Assembly (NCBI RefSeq): GCF_002105155.1
Contig: NW_019029031.1
Location: forward strand, 124,001-188,000
Direction: 5' to 3'
Length of the DNA stretch: 64,000 nt
Source of the DNA: Lobosporangium transversale
Lineage: Eukaryota; Mortierellomycota; Mortierellomycetes; Mortierellales; Mortierellaceae
Shown: piece by piece, positions 55,536 to 64,000 of the stretch
How positions within the stretch are numbered: the stretch's first letter is position 1
Layout of the letters: each line of letters starts with the position of its first letter
The notes under the pieces: model-generated
The model's database searches: none
Told to the model about the DNA's origin: nothing
The model's input: the letters and a program-made list of their open reading frames with translations, nothing else
Made by a program: the position numbers and the translations under genes

Positions 55536-56705
55536 CTAAGATTCCTGAACTGTGGACCATTCTTTACCCTCCTCTTTCTCCACCCAGATACTAACGCTCC
55601 CAGCATGGCACTGGAATTTACCCCATCCTTCTTTATTAATCGTTACGGGCTGTTGCCAATAACCCATCATATCCACCCAGACTTGGCCACCTTTACTAGG
55701 CCCTCCAACATCCATGTATTTATAACCAGCTTCCGAATTAGACATCAAGACGGCTAGGCCCCTTGGATGATGTTCATCCCCATATCGGACCCAGCCAATA
55801 CAATTGCCATGATCAAAGTAATCCTGCTGTGAACCATAAGCATAATCCCGACGGGCTGTTAAGATACGGGTCAACATGGCTTTATGGCCTGGGATTGCAG
55901 TATGAGGCTCATTAGGAGATTTGGCCTCGATGCCATAAAAGTCACCATAGAAGAGACATGGGAAACCATCGAATCTGAGGCAGATCAACTATATTTTGCG
56001 AATACAAAATAAAAAGGAATGAATATGAATGAGATAGTTTCAAGAGCAAAGGCAAGCAAAGCAACAATAACAACAAACAACAATACACAAAGTGAAAGGA
56101 AATAGGATTAGGATGAGGACTTTACAGCGGCAGCCAAGGGTTTAAACCAGGGTTCGACATAACTCTCTAGACTCTGGAATGGTTGAGTGTCATGGTTGTC
56201 AATGAAGGTGACTGTACATTTGGGAGCGACTCTGACCAAGGTTTCGTCAAAGATGGAACGCATATCAAAGGAAGGTCCCTGTTTACTAGCCTGCATGAAA
56301 TTGAAATGCAAAGGAACATCAAACAGATGAATCCCGCCATTGGTATCAAGGGTCCTGTCCAAATCGTCCACATCGTCTTTCCAGTACTCCCTATTTTTTT
56401 TTTTATGTTCAGTACAATATTTTATTTGTTTTTGCATTTTGCATTCAACAGAGTTGGTTAGGGATCATTGGACAATTGATTACAAACAAATAATTTTTTG
56501 TCCCACCTGCTGTAAGAACAAAAAATGCTTTACCCAACTCCAAAGAAATCCTTTCTGTCTGTGTTCTTGCGAATATAATCCAAAAGATGCGAAATGAACC
56601 CTGTGGACACATGTTTAAGCGCGTCAATCCTGAAGCCGTCAATCCCGAATTCATTAACACACCTATGGTTGAATACATCGATTAAAGAAGTCATAAGAAA
56701 TGTGT

Positions 56706-56743
<38 letters not shown>

Positions 56744-57724
56744 AAGTTGTTGAAGACACAAATATCAGTATAAAAAGCAACTGGTTTGCATGATCATTTT
56801 CAATAAAATAAAAAAATAAAAAAATCCAAATTACCAGACGGCCCATTTCTCAGTCTCACGAACAACATCCGGATGCTTGTAATCAATATCATTACACATC
56901 AAATAATCGAAATTACCCTTCTCATGATCCACATCATCTGCAAAATCCTTATGGTCCCCCTTGATCTGAAAGACAGCCTTCCGCTGAGCCCGTGAATCCC
57001 AATCGGTTGCGGTGAAATGATAGAAATGCCATTCGAAATCAGAGTATTTCTTGCCTCGTCCTGGGAATGTGAATTTGGTATAGGCCTCAATATCATGAGC
57101 AGGTTCAATCTCTCGATTTCGATCATCACTGGCGACTACAGCGGCTTTGAAGACCTCGGTTTCGTCCCCTCCTGCTTTATGATTCAGAACTGCGTCGAGA
57201 TAAATCTTCATCCCATGTTTGTGACATTCCTCGATCGCTGCTTTTAATTCATCCTTGGTCCCATATTTCGTCGGAACCACACCATGATGTTCAAATTCTC
57301 CGAAATCCCAGAGGTCATAGGGCGCGTAACCGACATCAAATTCGGAACTAGGATAAGTTTTTTTAACAAAAAAAAGAAAAAAAAGTTAGTCAGGCTGAGT
57401 TGAGGTTCATTCATCATTTCATCGGGGCCTGTCATCACAATATGTTTCTGTCTGTACGTACGTTCCCTTCATGGGAGGGGGGATCCAGATGCTGGAGAGG
57501 CCAATTGAATTTAGATATTCGGCCTGTTCCCTGAGACGATTCCAATGCTTTTTATCTATATCATCAAGTACCGATTGACGCCACCGTAAGTGTATGTTAC
57601 ATGGAGCAAAATAATAATAACTATGTGAAAGAAATGCTCAACGACAGCTTATGTTGGGCTAACCTGCTGGTGTGTACCACTCAAAGAACTGAAACATGGT
57701 GACATTTTGGTTGTCGCGCGACAT
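55536..57724 (-). CDS. Intracellular-type alpha-amylase, GH13 (bacterial AmyS/AmyL-like subfamily)
   Basis: Six exons (57724-57664, 57555-57462, 57347-56835, 56661-56533, 56390-56126, 55988-55536) close in frame to 504 residues. The sequence starts MSRDNQNVTMFQFFEWYTP with no signal peptide. Conserved regions: LDAVLNHKAGGDE (region I), GFRIDALKH (nucleophile Asp), GVGEYWKDD (acid Glu), FIDNHDTQPFQSLESYV (third Asp), and FPCLFYGDFYGI. This is the liquefying alpha-amylase type of Bacillus, found in fungi as cytosolic enzymes acting on glycogen or other alpha-1,4-glucans. The FYGDFYG and NHDTQ regions are more bacterial-like than secreted fungal (Taka-type) amylases. A role in glycogen or wall alpha-glucan metabolism is inferred. 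Intron 3 holds a (GA)n tract. Confidence 0.94.
56708..56738. repeat. (GA)n microsatellite in amylase intron
   Basis: About 15 GA units within the intron between 56834 and 56662. Confidence 0.9.
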
Positions 57725-58291
57725 TGCTGATCAAGTTTTTTGTTAAAGGATGCTTGGGGTTGGAAACGGTTGTGTTACTGAATCTCCAATAATCGGCTTG
57801 AAATGGAAACGGCTGTTGAATGTGCTTGAGGAAGAGAAGGGGGAACAAAGAAAGAGGGGGGAAGACTGAACAGCTTTATGTGAAGAAGGAAAAAAATAAA
57901 AAAAAAGGTCACCTTTGCAATTCCTTCTCCCTCTTTTCATTCCCACCGCGATGGATGGTTGGATGGAGAAAGAACCCTGAGAGGCGGGAAATATTCATTT
58001 TTTATTTGTTTGTTTTGTTTATTTGTTTATCTCATCTCAAATTGCTTGAGATGGAACGCTTTGTGCATATTTTTATTTTTTTTTAGTCTAACGGGAAAGG
58101 GGGGAGAAAGTGGAGAAAATAAACATTTTCATGTAAGCAGAGTAAGGTACAGTAGTCAACTCGAGTGAGAATGGGCCAATGCCAATGAATCAACCTTTTA
58201 TGCATCAACAATCAGTAAAAAGTGAGCATTCAATTGTATTTACAATATGAACAATTGCATGTTAAACACGACCGCGCACCACTTTTTCTTT

Positions 58292-58361
<70 letters not shown>

Positions 58362-58643
58362 CATCATTATTCATTGTACACTGGTGATCATTTCAAAAGG
58401 ACTGACATGGATGTTGTGGATTGGATATTTCTACTGATCGGCACCAAAATCCATAGACAAAAAAGAGATAAAAAAAAAGACTTTTTGATCTGCTTCCTTC
58501 CTTGATCAATGTGGATGATTGCCGGTGCTAAAATCATTTTCATCGGCTGTGAGCACTGATTGTTCTAACAACACACCGAGAAGATTGGGGATCTGCAAAG
58601 AGCTATAAATGGGAAAAAGAAGAAAAAAGAAACAAAACTGCTC

Positions 58644-58675
<32 letters not shown>

Positions 58676-58752
58676 CAGAACGTCCAAGACTTGTTTTGAC
58701 AACAACTAACGCACTGTACCCTCCGATAATAAAAATAAAAATAAAAAAAATC
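57725..58752. promoter_or_regulatory. Divergent promoter region (amylase / GPI-type surface protein)
   Basis: About 1 kb between opposed starts. It contains a long (CT)n tract at about 58296-58358 and a 30-nt T-run at 58646-58675 ending in TCAG, a likely 3' splice site of a 5'-UTR intron of the gene at 58753. No gene seen. Confidence 0.5.
58296..58358. repeat. (CT)n microsatellite
   Basis: About 31 uninterrupted CT units, a candidate length-polymorphic marker in a promoter region. Confidence 0.97.
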
Positions 58753-59334
58753 ATGATGTCCTTTTTGTCAACACCTCGCTCGATGCTTTTGAGTGTCTCA
58801 ATTTTTTTACTCGCAAGTGTCATTTTACCGATCCCAGTTCGCCCACAGCCAGAAAATGGAGTCCAGGTCCGGTTTCCAACAAGTTCATTAGCTTGTAACA
58901 CCTGCAAGCCTGCGTTTTCCACCGAGGCATGCAAGAAGATCCTAGACTCGATTGTTCGTTCGTCCACGGTCCCTATTTCGAACAAGACCTTGGCAGAATG
59001 CCAATGCACAGGCACATTCTTGAGTGTTTATGACATGTGTGTGGAGTGTTTCAGAGAGACCAATCAACTGACGTTGATGCTCGGAAGCGACAACCCGCCC
59101 TCACAGGCTAGTCTGAGTGCCTATTGCAGTAGTATGGGTCCTATTGATTCGACTACGACAATCACGACCGTCACCAAGACCGTCACACACACATCGACTT
59201 CTACTCCGACATCGACATCATCTGCCACGTCTTTGAAGGCCTATCAAGAGGGACAGCTCGTAGCTGGGATGACGGTGATGTACACTGTCGTTGCTGTTAC
59301 TGCTGCAATGGTCTATTTCTCGACAATGTTGTAA
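58753..59334 (+). CDS. Small Cys-rich, probably GPI-anchored cell-surface protein
   Basis: A single exon encodes 193 residues. There is an N-terminal signal peptide (MLLSVSIFLLASVILPIPVRP), then a domain of about 100 residues with eight regularly spaced Cys (LACNTCKPAF, EACKKILD, CQCTGTF, MCVECFRE, SAYCSSM), then a Ser/Thr-rich stalk (TITTVTKTVTHTSTST), and a C-terminal hydrophobic segment after a short linker, as expected for a GPI-anchor signal. The frame continues 48 codons upstream through a T-run, but the signal peptide places the start at 58753 or the Met directly after it. I do not recognise a named family; the Cys-rich/Ser-Thr/GPI plan is common in cell-wall proteins of Mucoromycota. 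Surface location is inferred from the sequence signals. Confidence 0.85.
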   Translation: MMSFLSTPRSMLLSVSIFLLASVILPIPVRPQPENGVQVRFPTSSLACNTCKPAFSTEACKKILDSIVRSSTVPISNKTLAECQCTGTFLSVYDMCVECFRETNQLTLMLGSDNPPSQASLSAYCSSMGPIDSTTTITTVTKTVTHTSTSTPTSTSSATSLKAYQEGQLVAGMTVMYTVVAVTAAMVYFSTML

Positions 59335-60332
59335 AAAAAAGAAATCTTTAATCTAGCCAAGTTTGTCATGGAATTGAAAATAAAAATGCAAACGTCGTGA
59401 CGATATCCATAAAAGTGAATGTCGTGCCTTTTTTATTTTTTTATTTTTTTATTTTTTTATTTTTTTAGTTTGATTCATTTTTTAAGCTCCTTGTCGCCAC
59501 CACATGTTCATCGCATGATGACGGCACCATTAAACAAACAAAAAGAGTCCTAGAACATTATGCGTATCCATAATGTTATATTATATACTTTATTGATATC
59601 TGTTTAAAGTGTCGTGATCCCTTTTTAGTCTAGAATGTACCAAAGGACCAAGGGCTCTTTAGTGGACAAGCCTATGAATATCCGAACATCAACCCCATGG
59701 GTAGAGATGATGGTCCATATAAAAAAAAAGTCTATAGTTAAAGTAAAAAAAGTAAAAATGCCCATGATATTCAGATCCAAGTCAAGTTCAGGTTCAGATT
59801 CAGGTCCAGGTCCAGGTCCAAGTCCAAGTCAGGGATCCAATTTCTGGTTGGGGCTAGTGTTTGTATAAAACAAAAGTGAGTGTGATGGCTTGGTTTTTTT
59901 TATAAAATGACCAGTGTATGAGAGCATTAAAATTTTTTATAAATGATGATTTCATCATTATTAACTCAAGTGATGGAGATGATGCAAGACGAAATTCTTT
60001 TTCTGCTTGAATTGTCTCTGATGGACTGCTTGTCTCTGATTCAATGACAACAGCACAAAAGGTGCCCCAAGCGCATTTGTGTGGTAGATGCATATAAAAC
60101 AAACTCATATTTACCACGCCCTCTCTTTTTTCTTTTTCTTTCTGGTTCTTTTTCTTTCCCTTTGTTTCCTTTTATTCTTCCTTCATTTTTTACCTTTTAT
60201 CTCCTATCAACCACACTTTTTCTCTTCTTGCTCGTTTGCTTGATTCGACGTCCGTCCTTTCTGTTACTACAAACAAACCCGTTAAATACTAGATTCTTTT
60301 TTCAACCATATTAGTTATTCACACCATTGACT
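59335..60332. other. Intergenic spacer, promoter of the gene at 60333
   Basis: Contains a (TTTTTTA)n tract (59429-59467), a hexamer repeat of the CAGGTC/AAGTCC kind at about 59775-59832, and a CT-rich promoter-like stretch at 60118-60250. A short open frame at 59635-59868 is built on the hexamer repeat and is not credible. Confidence 0.55.
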
Positions 60333-62754
60333 ATGGGAGCACATACCATCAGTACACATACCGTCAAGGACGGAGTAACCACCACTATCCTTACTCGAAC
60401 AACCACCATCGTGTCTGAGCATGAAGAGATCCTCGAGGGTCATGAAGATGAATCTCATGGTATCGTCGAAAATGTCCGCAGGACTTTCCGTGATTACTGG
60501 TTCCCTGCTCATACCGAAGATGATGACGACACTGAGGAGGACCATGAAATCCACCACGACCCATCTTTGCTTAAACACAACAGCGTCCTCAAACGCGCCT
60601 ATGATTACTGGAAATCCCTTACTCAGGATGCAGACGAGGCTGCTAAACAGGCGGTCCTCGAAGCCAGGAAGGCTCGCGACGAGGCTGCTGCAGAGGCCAA
60701 ATGGGCTTTTCTAGGTTACAAAAAGGAGGCGCGCGAGGCATATGAGGCTGCTGAGAAAAAGTACAGAGAAGCTCTTGCTAACGCAGAACGCATTCATGAG
60801 GAGGCTCATGAAAAGGCAAAGTCAAAATGGTTCCAGGCTCTCGATACGACTGAGCGTGAAGTGGGCAATATTAAGGACCAAGCAGCTGATATCACGCACC
60901 AAAAGTGGGACCGCTTCAAGTCCGCCGTCAATTCCCTGGCATACAATCCTCCAAAGTACGGTTGCGCACCAAGTTCGCAGTACTGGTTCTCACGCCACGA
61001 GCCCTCTGCCTGGGACTGCAGGGAGGTTTGGGAGCACCCCAATCGACATGATCACCGTCATCAGTCCATCAAGGCCCTGCCCAAGAAACAGCTGACCAAA
61101 GACAAAGTTCATGATACCTTGACCGGTTTGTTCCATCAGGCTGAAAGCAAGATCCAGAACGCTCCTTCGCTCACATCCTTCGACTCGATCCTGAAGCCTG
61201 TAAAGGACCAATACCACAACCTCCTGGATCGTGTCTTACGTAATGAGCATGGTGCTATTGAGGAACTGGACGAGTTCTTTGATAAGACAAAGGCCAAGCT
61301 GAATGAGGCCAAGTACTATGAAGAACAGACTGACTCCTGGTTGACTTCACAGTGGAACTCTATTGTTGACAATGCTGGTGACTTTAAGGATCAGTATGAG
61401 CACGCATTCAAGAATACGATCAAGAGCATCAAGAACGCTCGTGCTGAGATTTACAACTCACTCATCAATAACCTGCAGCGATCCCTCACTGTCGCCCGAA
61501 ATAACATCCATGAGGCTTACCAAGCCACTAAAGATCAGGCTGACAAGTCTAGACTCCGCAAAGCCATCCATGATGCCACTGAATCGTTCTCTCAGACCGT
61601 TAAGGAGACCGAGACCAAGATCAAGTCTGCTCCCAAGAACGCTTATCATCATGCCATTGAGGCCTTCAACCGTGACACAGCTCACCTCAAGGCTAAGCTC
61701 GAGCACGCTGCCCACATTGCCTCCAAGTCGGCTTCCTCAGCCTCTCATCATGTCTCAAAGTCCGGCTCTTCTGTTATTCACCATGCCTCCAAGTCTGGCG
61801 CCTCACTATCGGCTCAGGCATCCAAATCCGCCGAGTCTGTCTCTGGACATGCTTCCAAATCGGTGTCATCTGCTATTAACCAGGCCACTGATGATGCCAA
61901 GAGTGTTATTGATGAGGTCCAGAGATCTGCTTCGAACAAGTACTACGCTGCTTCTGATAAGGCTCGTCATGGTTATGAACACGCCACTGCCTCGGCCAGT
62001 TCAATCTGGAGCTCAGCCACTCCCATTGCATCATCAAAGTTCCATCAAGCTCAGGATCAGTACTACAAGCTTGTAGGAAATGTTCGCGGTCATTGGTTTG
62101 ATCAAAATGATCGTGGTGAGATGTCGGCTAGCTCTGTCTATGGTGCTGTCTTGTCTTTGTACTTTATCTTCTTGGCGCAACGCATCTGGCGTAGCCGACG
62201 TCTTACTCGTTTGGCGGATCCCAGCCGAACAACCGTTACAGTTGTCACGACTGAATCTGAGAAACACAATCTCCGTAAGTTTGCATATTCCATGGTTGAT
62301 GCGCTTTTTTTCTTTTTTTAAATTATACAAATAATTCTACATGATACTAATGTGACACAACAAAACAAACTTTAATGGGTATTATTTAGAAAATGGCGAT
62401 CATGTTGCGAGGATTGAAAAGTTCAAGAGCAAGCCCAGTGCCGAAGATCTGTTTGAGACTGAGCGCAACTTGTTTGGAAATGTCCTGACTCAATTCACCT
62501 CTGTTGTCCCTGTTTCTCTGATTCTTCTTATCCTCTTGGAACTTGGTGGATTTTCTCGCGTTGCCTTGCACACCCTCTTTGTTGGTTTGGTGACTTCACA
62601 AGTACTTCAGGGTGGCTTGTTGAATGATGTTCTTGTGCAATTGGGAGTTGTTGATGGAGTCCATACCTCTGGTCGTGAACTTGGAACAATCATGTCATGG
62701 ACCGTTCTTGGACTTGCCGCTGTTGCCAACGCCATCAAAGCCATTCATGATTAA
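60333..62754 (+). CDS. Long amphipathic-helix protein fused to a MAPEG-like membrane domain
   Basis: Exons 60333-62274 and 62390-62754 give 768 residues. After a Thr-rich start and an acidic segment, about residues 90-600 are nearly all helix-forming: Ala/Glu/Lys-rich stretches (DEAAKQAVLEARKARDEAAA, ALANAERIHEEAHEKAK) and a Ser/Ala/His-rich repeat (HHASKSGASL, HHVSKSGSS, GHASKSVSS), like LEA or perilipin/apolipoprotein-type 11-mers. The C-terminal about 150 residues have four hydrophobic segments in the layout of MAPEG proteins such as bacterial YecN: SSVYGAVLSLYFIFLAQRIW, then RNLFGNVLTQFTSVVPVSLI, LLELGG, LHTLFVGLVTSQVLQGG, and SGRELGTIMSWTVLGL. The usual Glu after Gly-Asn and the Arg-x-x-His pair are replaced, so catalysis is doubtful. 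Lipid-surface or organelle-membrane association is an inference. Confidence 0.8.
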
Positions 62755-62766
62755 AAAAGAAAAAAA

Positions 62767-62798
<32 letters not shown>

Positions 62799-63086
62799 AA
62801 AGAAAAGAAAAGAAAACTACGCTACTACCACAGTTTGAGTTTTTTATTTTTTTTCCTTTATCCTTTATCCTTTATCTTGCATTTTACTCACACCAGCATG
62901 CAAACTGTGCCTCTTCTTTCCCCGTAGTATAAATGGAACACTTAACCATCCATCGCAATTAACGACGAAGAAATCATTGTGTACATAATAAAAGAAATAT
63001 ATATATATATCGATCATTTGTTTGAAAAAATATATAATAATAACAATAATAATAATAATAAACCAGCTGTGAGCTTTGTTTTTTGT
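62755..63086. other. Convergent 3' region
   Basis: Poly(A)-rich 3' flank of the gene at 60333, then AT and ATA repeats (62996-63062) before the stop of the minus-strand monooxygenase. No gene seen. Confidence 0.55.
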
Positions 63087-64000
63087 TCACATGGAACTAG
63101 CGCTGAAAGAATATCGTTTTGAAGGCACCTGTGGAAGGACTGGGATAGTACCCCTTACAGGGACCTGTTTCAGAAAGTTGGCTTGAGGTCTGTAAGCGCA
63201 AGTTTTGTCTTGACGTCTTTGGTTCAAGTACTTTGGCATGTAACTCAGCACAATTTTACGACAGCGTCTGGCCATGTCTAATTAAAATAAAAAATAAAAT
63301 AAAAAATAAAAAATAAAAAATAAAAAATAAAAAATAAAAAATAAAAAAAATAAAAGGGTTTATAATCCATGTTTTTGTCTTTCTCTTCTCATAAAGATGG
63401 AAGAACCAAATGAATCTATTGATTGGACATACCTGTCCACCCATGATAACAGCGAAACGCTTGCTGGTTTCGAATTGAGTCTTTGCATATTGAAAGCGTT
63501 GATCTTGATAATCCTTGAGGGCAGCTGTGATATTGGAGCGAGTGAGGGACTTTATGTCGTTGATACAGTTGGCGAGGACAGTAGCGTCTTGCATAGCATT
63601 GATTGCGCCTTGACCAGCGCTTGGAAGCATCTGTTCATTAAAAAAAAAAAAAAAAAAAAAAAAAAACTCCGTGTTAAGGTGCATTGATGCTTTTTAAATG
63701 ATGCGGTTTGCTTAGGAGACAAGCTCGTGGCTTTTACCTTGTGGCAAGCTAAATGTGTTGTTGAACGAAGGAAGGAAGAAGATCTATCAGCATCAGCTTA
63801 CTTTCTTTTTTTTTTTTTTTTTTCTACATAATTGCATACTTTTACTATTTTTTACCATCTCCAATAAGCACAGTGCGTCCATGATACCAAGTTTCAAAAA
63901 GCTTTTCCTCCAACATGACTTTGGAGATCGTGTCCTTTGAAGTTTTATCGATCAAATCACCCATTGTTAAGCCAAAGGGGGCTTTGATATGACGGATCTT
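63087..64000 (-). CDS. FAD-dependent monooxygenase, 3' part (second copy, runs off right edge)
   Basis: The sequence from the window edge encodes FGLTMGDLID...SKVMLEEKLFETWYHGRTVLIGD. It is followed by an 11-nt microexon (63748-63738, with the split Gly-Ala codon giving ACHK), an exon starting at 63630 (MLPSAGQGAINAMQDATVLAN), and a last exon 63277-63087 ending in a C-terminus that aligns with the gene at 45789 (YRPQANFL against YRPQASFL). It lacks the intron that follows the 22-nt microexon in the other gene. The strong donor GTATGT at 63432 leaves the last exon out of frame; a weaker GTGGAC donor at 63440 restores it. The enzyme class is secure; substrate unknown. Confidence 0.88.
63281..63352. 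repeat. (TAAAAAA)n-type tandem repeat in monooxygenase intron
   Basis: About ten units of AAAATAA/TAAAAAA inside the last intron of the partial monooxygenase, next to the atypical splice junction. Confidence 0.9.

Noticed and set aside
59635-59868. Possible small protein with Ser/Gly/Pro repeats
   Set aside because: Its C-terminal half is a hexamer DNA repeat, and there is no conserved part.
60327-60332. Start of the helix/MAPEG-like gene at a TTG two codons upstream
   Set aside because: An ATG at 60333 follows directly and is the normal eukaryotic choice.
1-64000. tRNA, rRNA or intact transposable element
   Set aside because: I looked for B-box-like GGTTCGA, rRNA-like blocks and transposase or reverse-transcriptase motifs and saw none that held up. 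A covariance-model search could still find small RNAs.

Overview
The window looks like nuclear DNA of a filamentous fungus, most likely a Mortierellomycete (Mortierella/Linnemannia type). The evidence is dense short GT-AG introns, very long poly(A)/poly(T) runs in introns and spacers, a full fungal set of eukaryotic housekeeping genes (eIF1, dynactin p25, Mgm1, Snf4, exosome Mtr3, Sla1), and a family of giant helical-NACHT-pentapeptide-WD40 proteins of a kind I associate with Mortierella. The placement rests on gene content and recognition, not on a database search.

Layout, left to right: a gutted NACHT-family copy running off the left edge (1-1324, minus); a membrane/coiled-coil protein (2996-4618, plus); eIF1 (5305-6237, minus); a small NACHT-family fragment (7020-7300, plus); an intact NACHT-WD40 gene (8472-14738, plus); dynactin p25 (15527-16636, minus) divergent from a glycerate-kinase-like gene (16891-18066, plus); glyoxalase II (18441-20151), the mitochondrial dynamin Mgm1 (20903-24435) and the AMPK gamma subunit Snf4 (25042-27570), all plus; a second intact NACHT-WD40 gene (28568-34693, minus) followed by a decayed duplicate of its own C-terminal tail; exosome Mtr3 (35242-36843) and a WKF-domain protein (37171-38427), both minus; Sla1 (39616-45565, plus); an FAD monooxygenase (45789-48420, minus); a third NACHT-WD40 copy with a single nonsense codon (49166-55174, minus); an intracellular-type GH13 alpha-amylase (55536-57724, minus); a GPI-type Cys-rich surface protein (58753-59334, plus); a long amphipathic-helix protein fused to a MAPEG-like membrane domain (60333-62754, plus); and a second, partial FAD monooxygenase (63087-64000, minus). 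I spliced most genes by hand, and the reading frames close across every junction except where stated.

The unusual content is the NACHT family: three near-complete copies, one gutted copy, one 280-bp fragment and one duplicated tail in 55 kb, scattered singly among conserved genes in both orientations. All full copies have the order TPR-like N-terminus, Arm-like helical region, NACHT NTPase, pentapeptide repeats, and about 14-16 WD40-like blades. The two intact copies end in a small Cys-x2-Cys-x2-Cys-x2-Cys tail. By architecture these are STAND/NLR-like receptors, probably with a self/non-self or defence role (inference). The copies differ in N-terminal type, blade content, tail and integrity, as expected of a birth-and-death receptor family. 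Other points of note are several introns of length 3n without in-frame stops (one exactly inside a P-loop), an 11-nt microexon encoding the Ala-Cys-His-Lys motif of both FAD monooxygenases, a GC-AG intron, and the amphipathic-helix/MAPEG-like fusion. I saw no tRNA, rRNA, CRISPR array or intact transposon.
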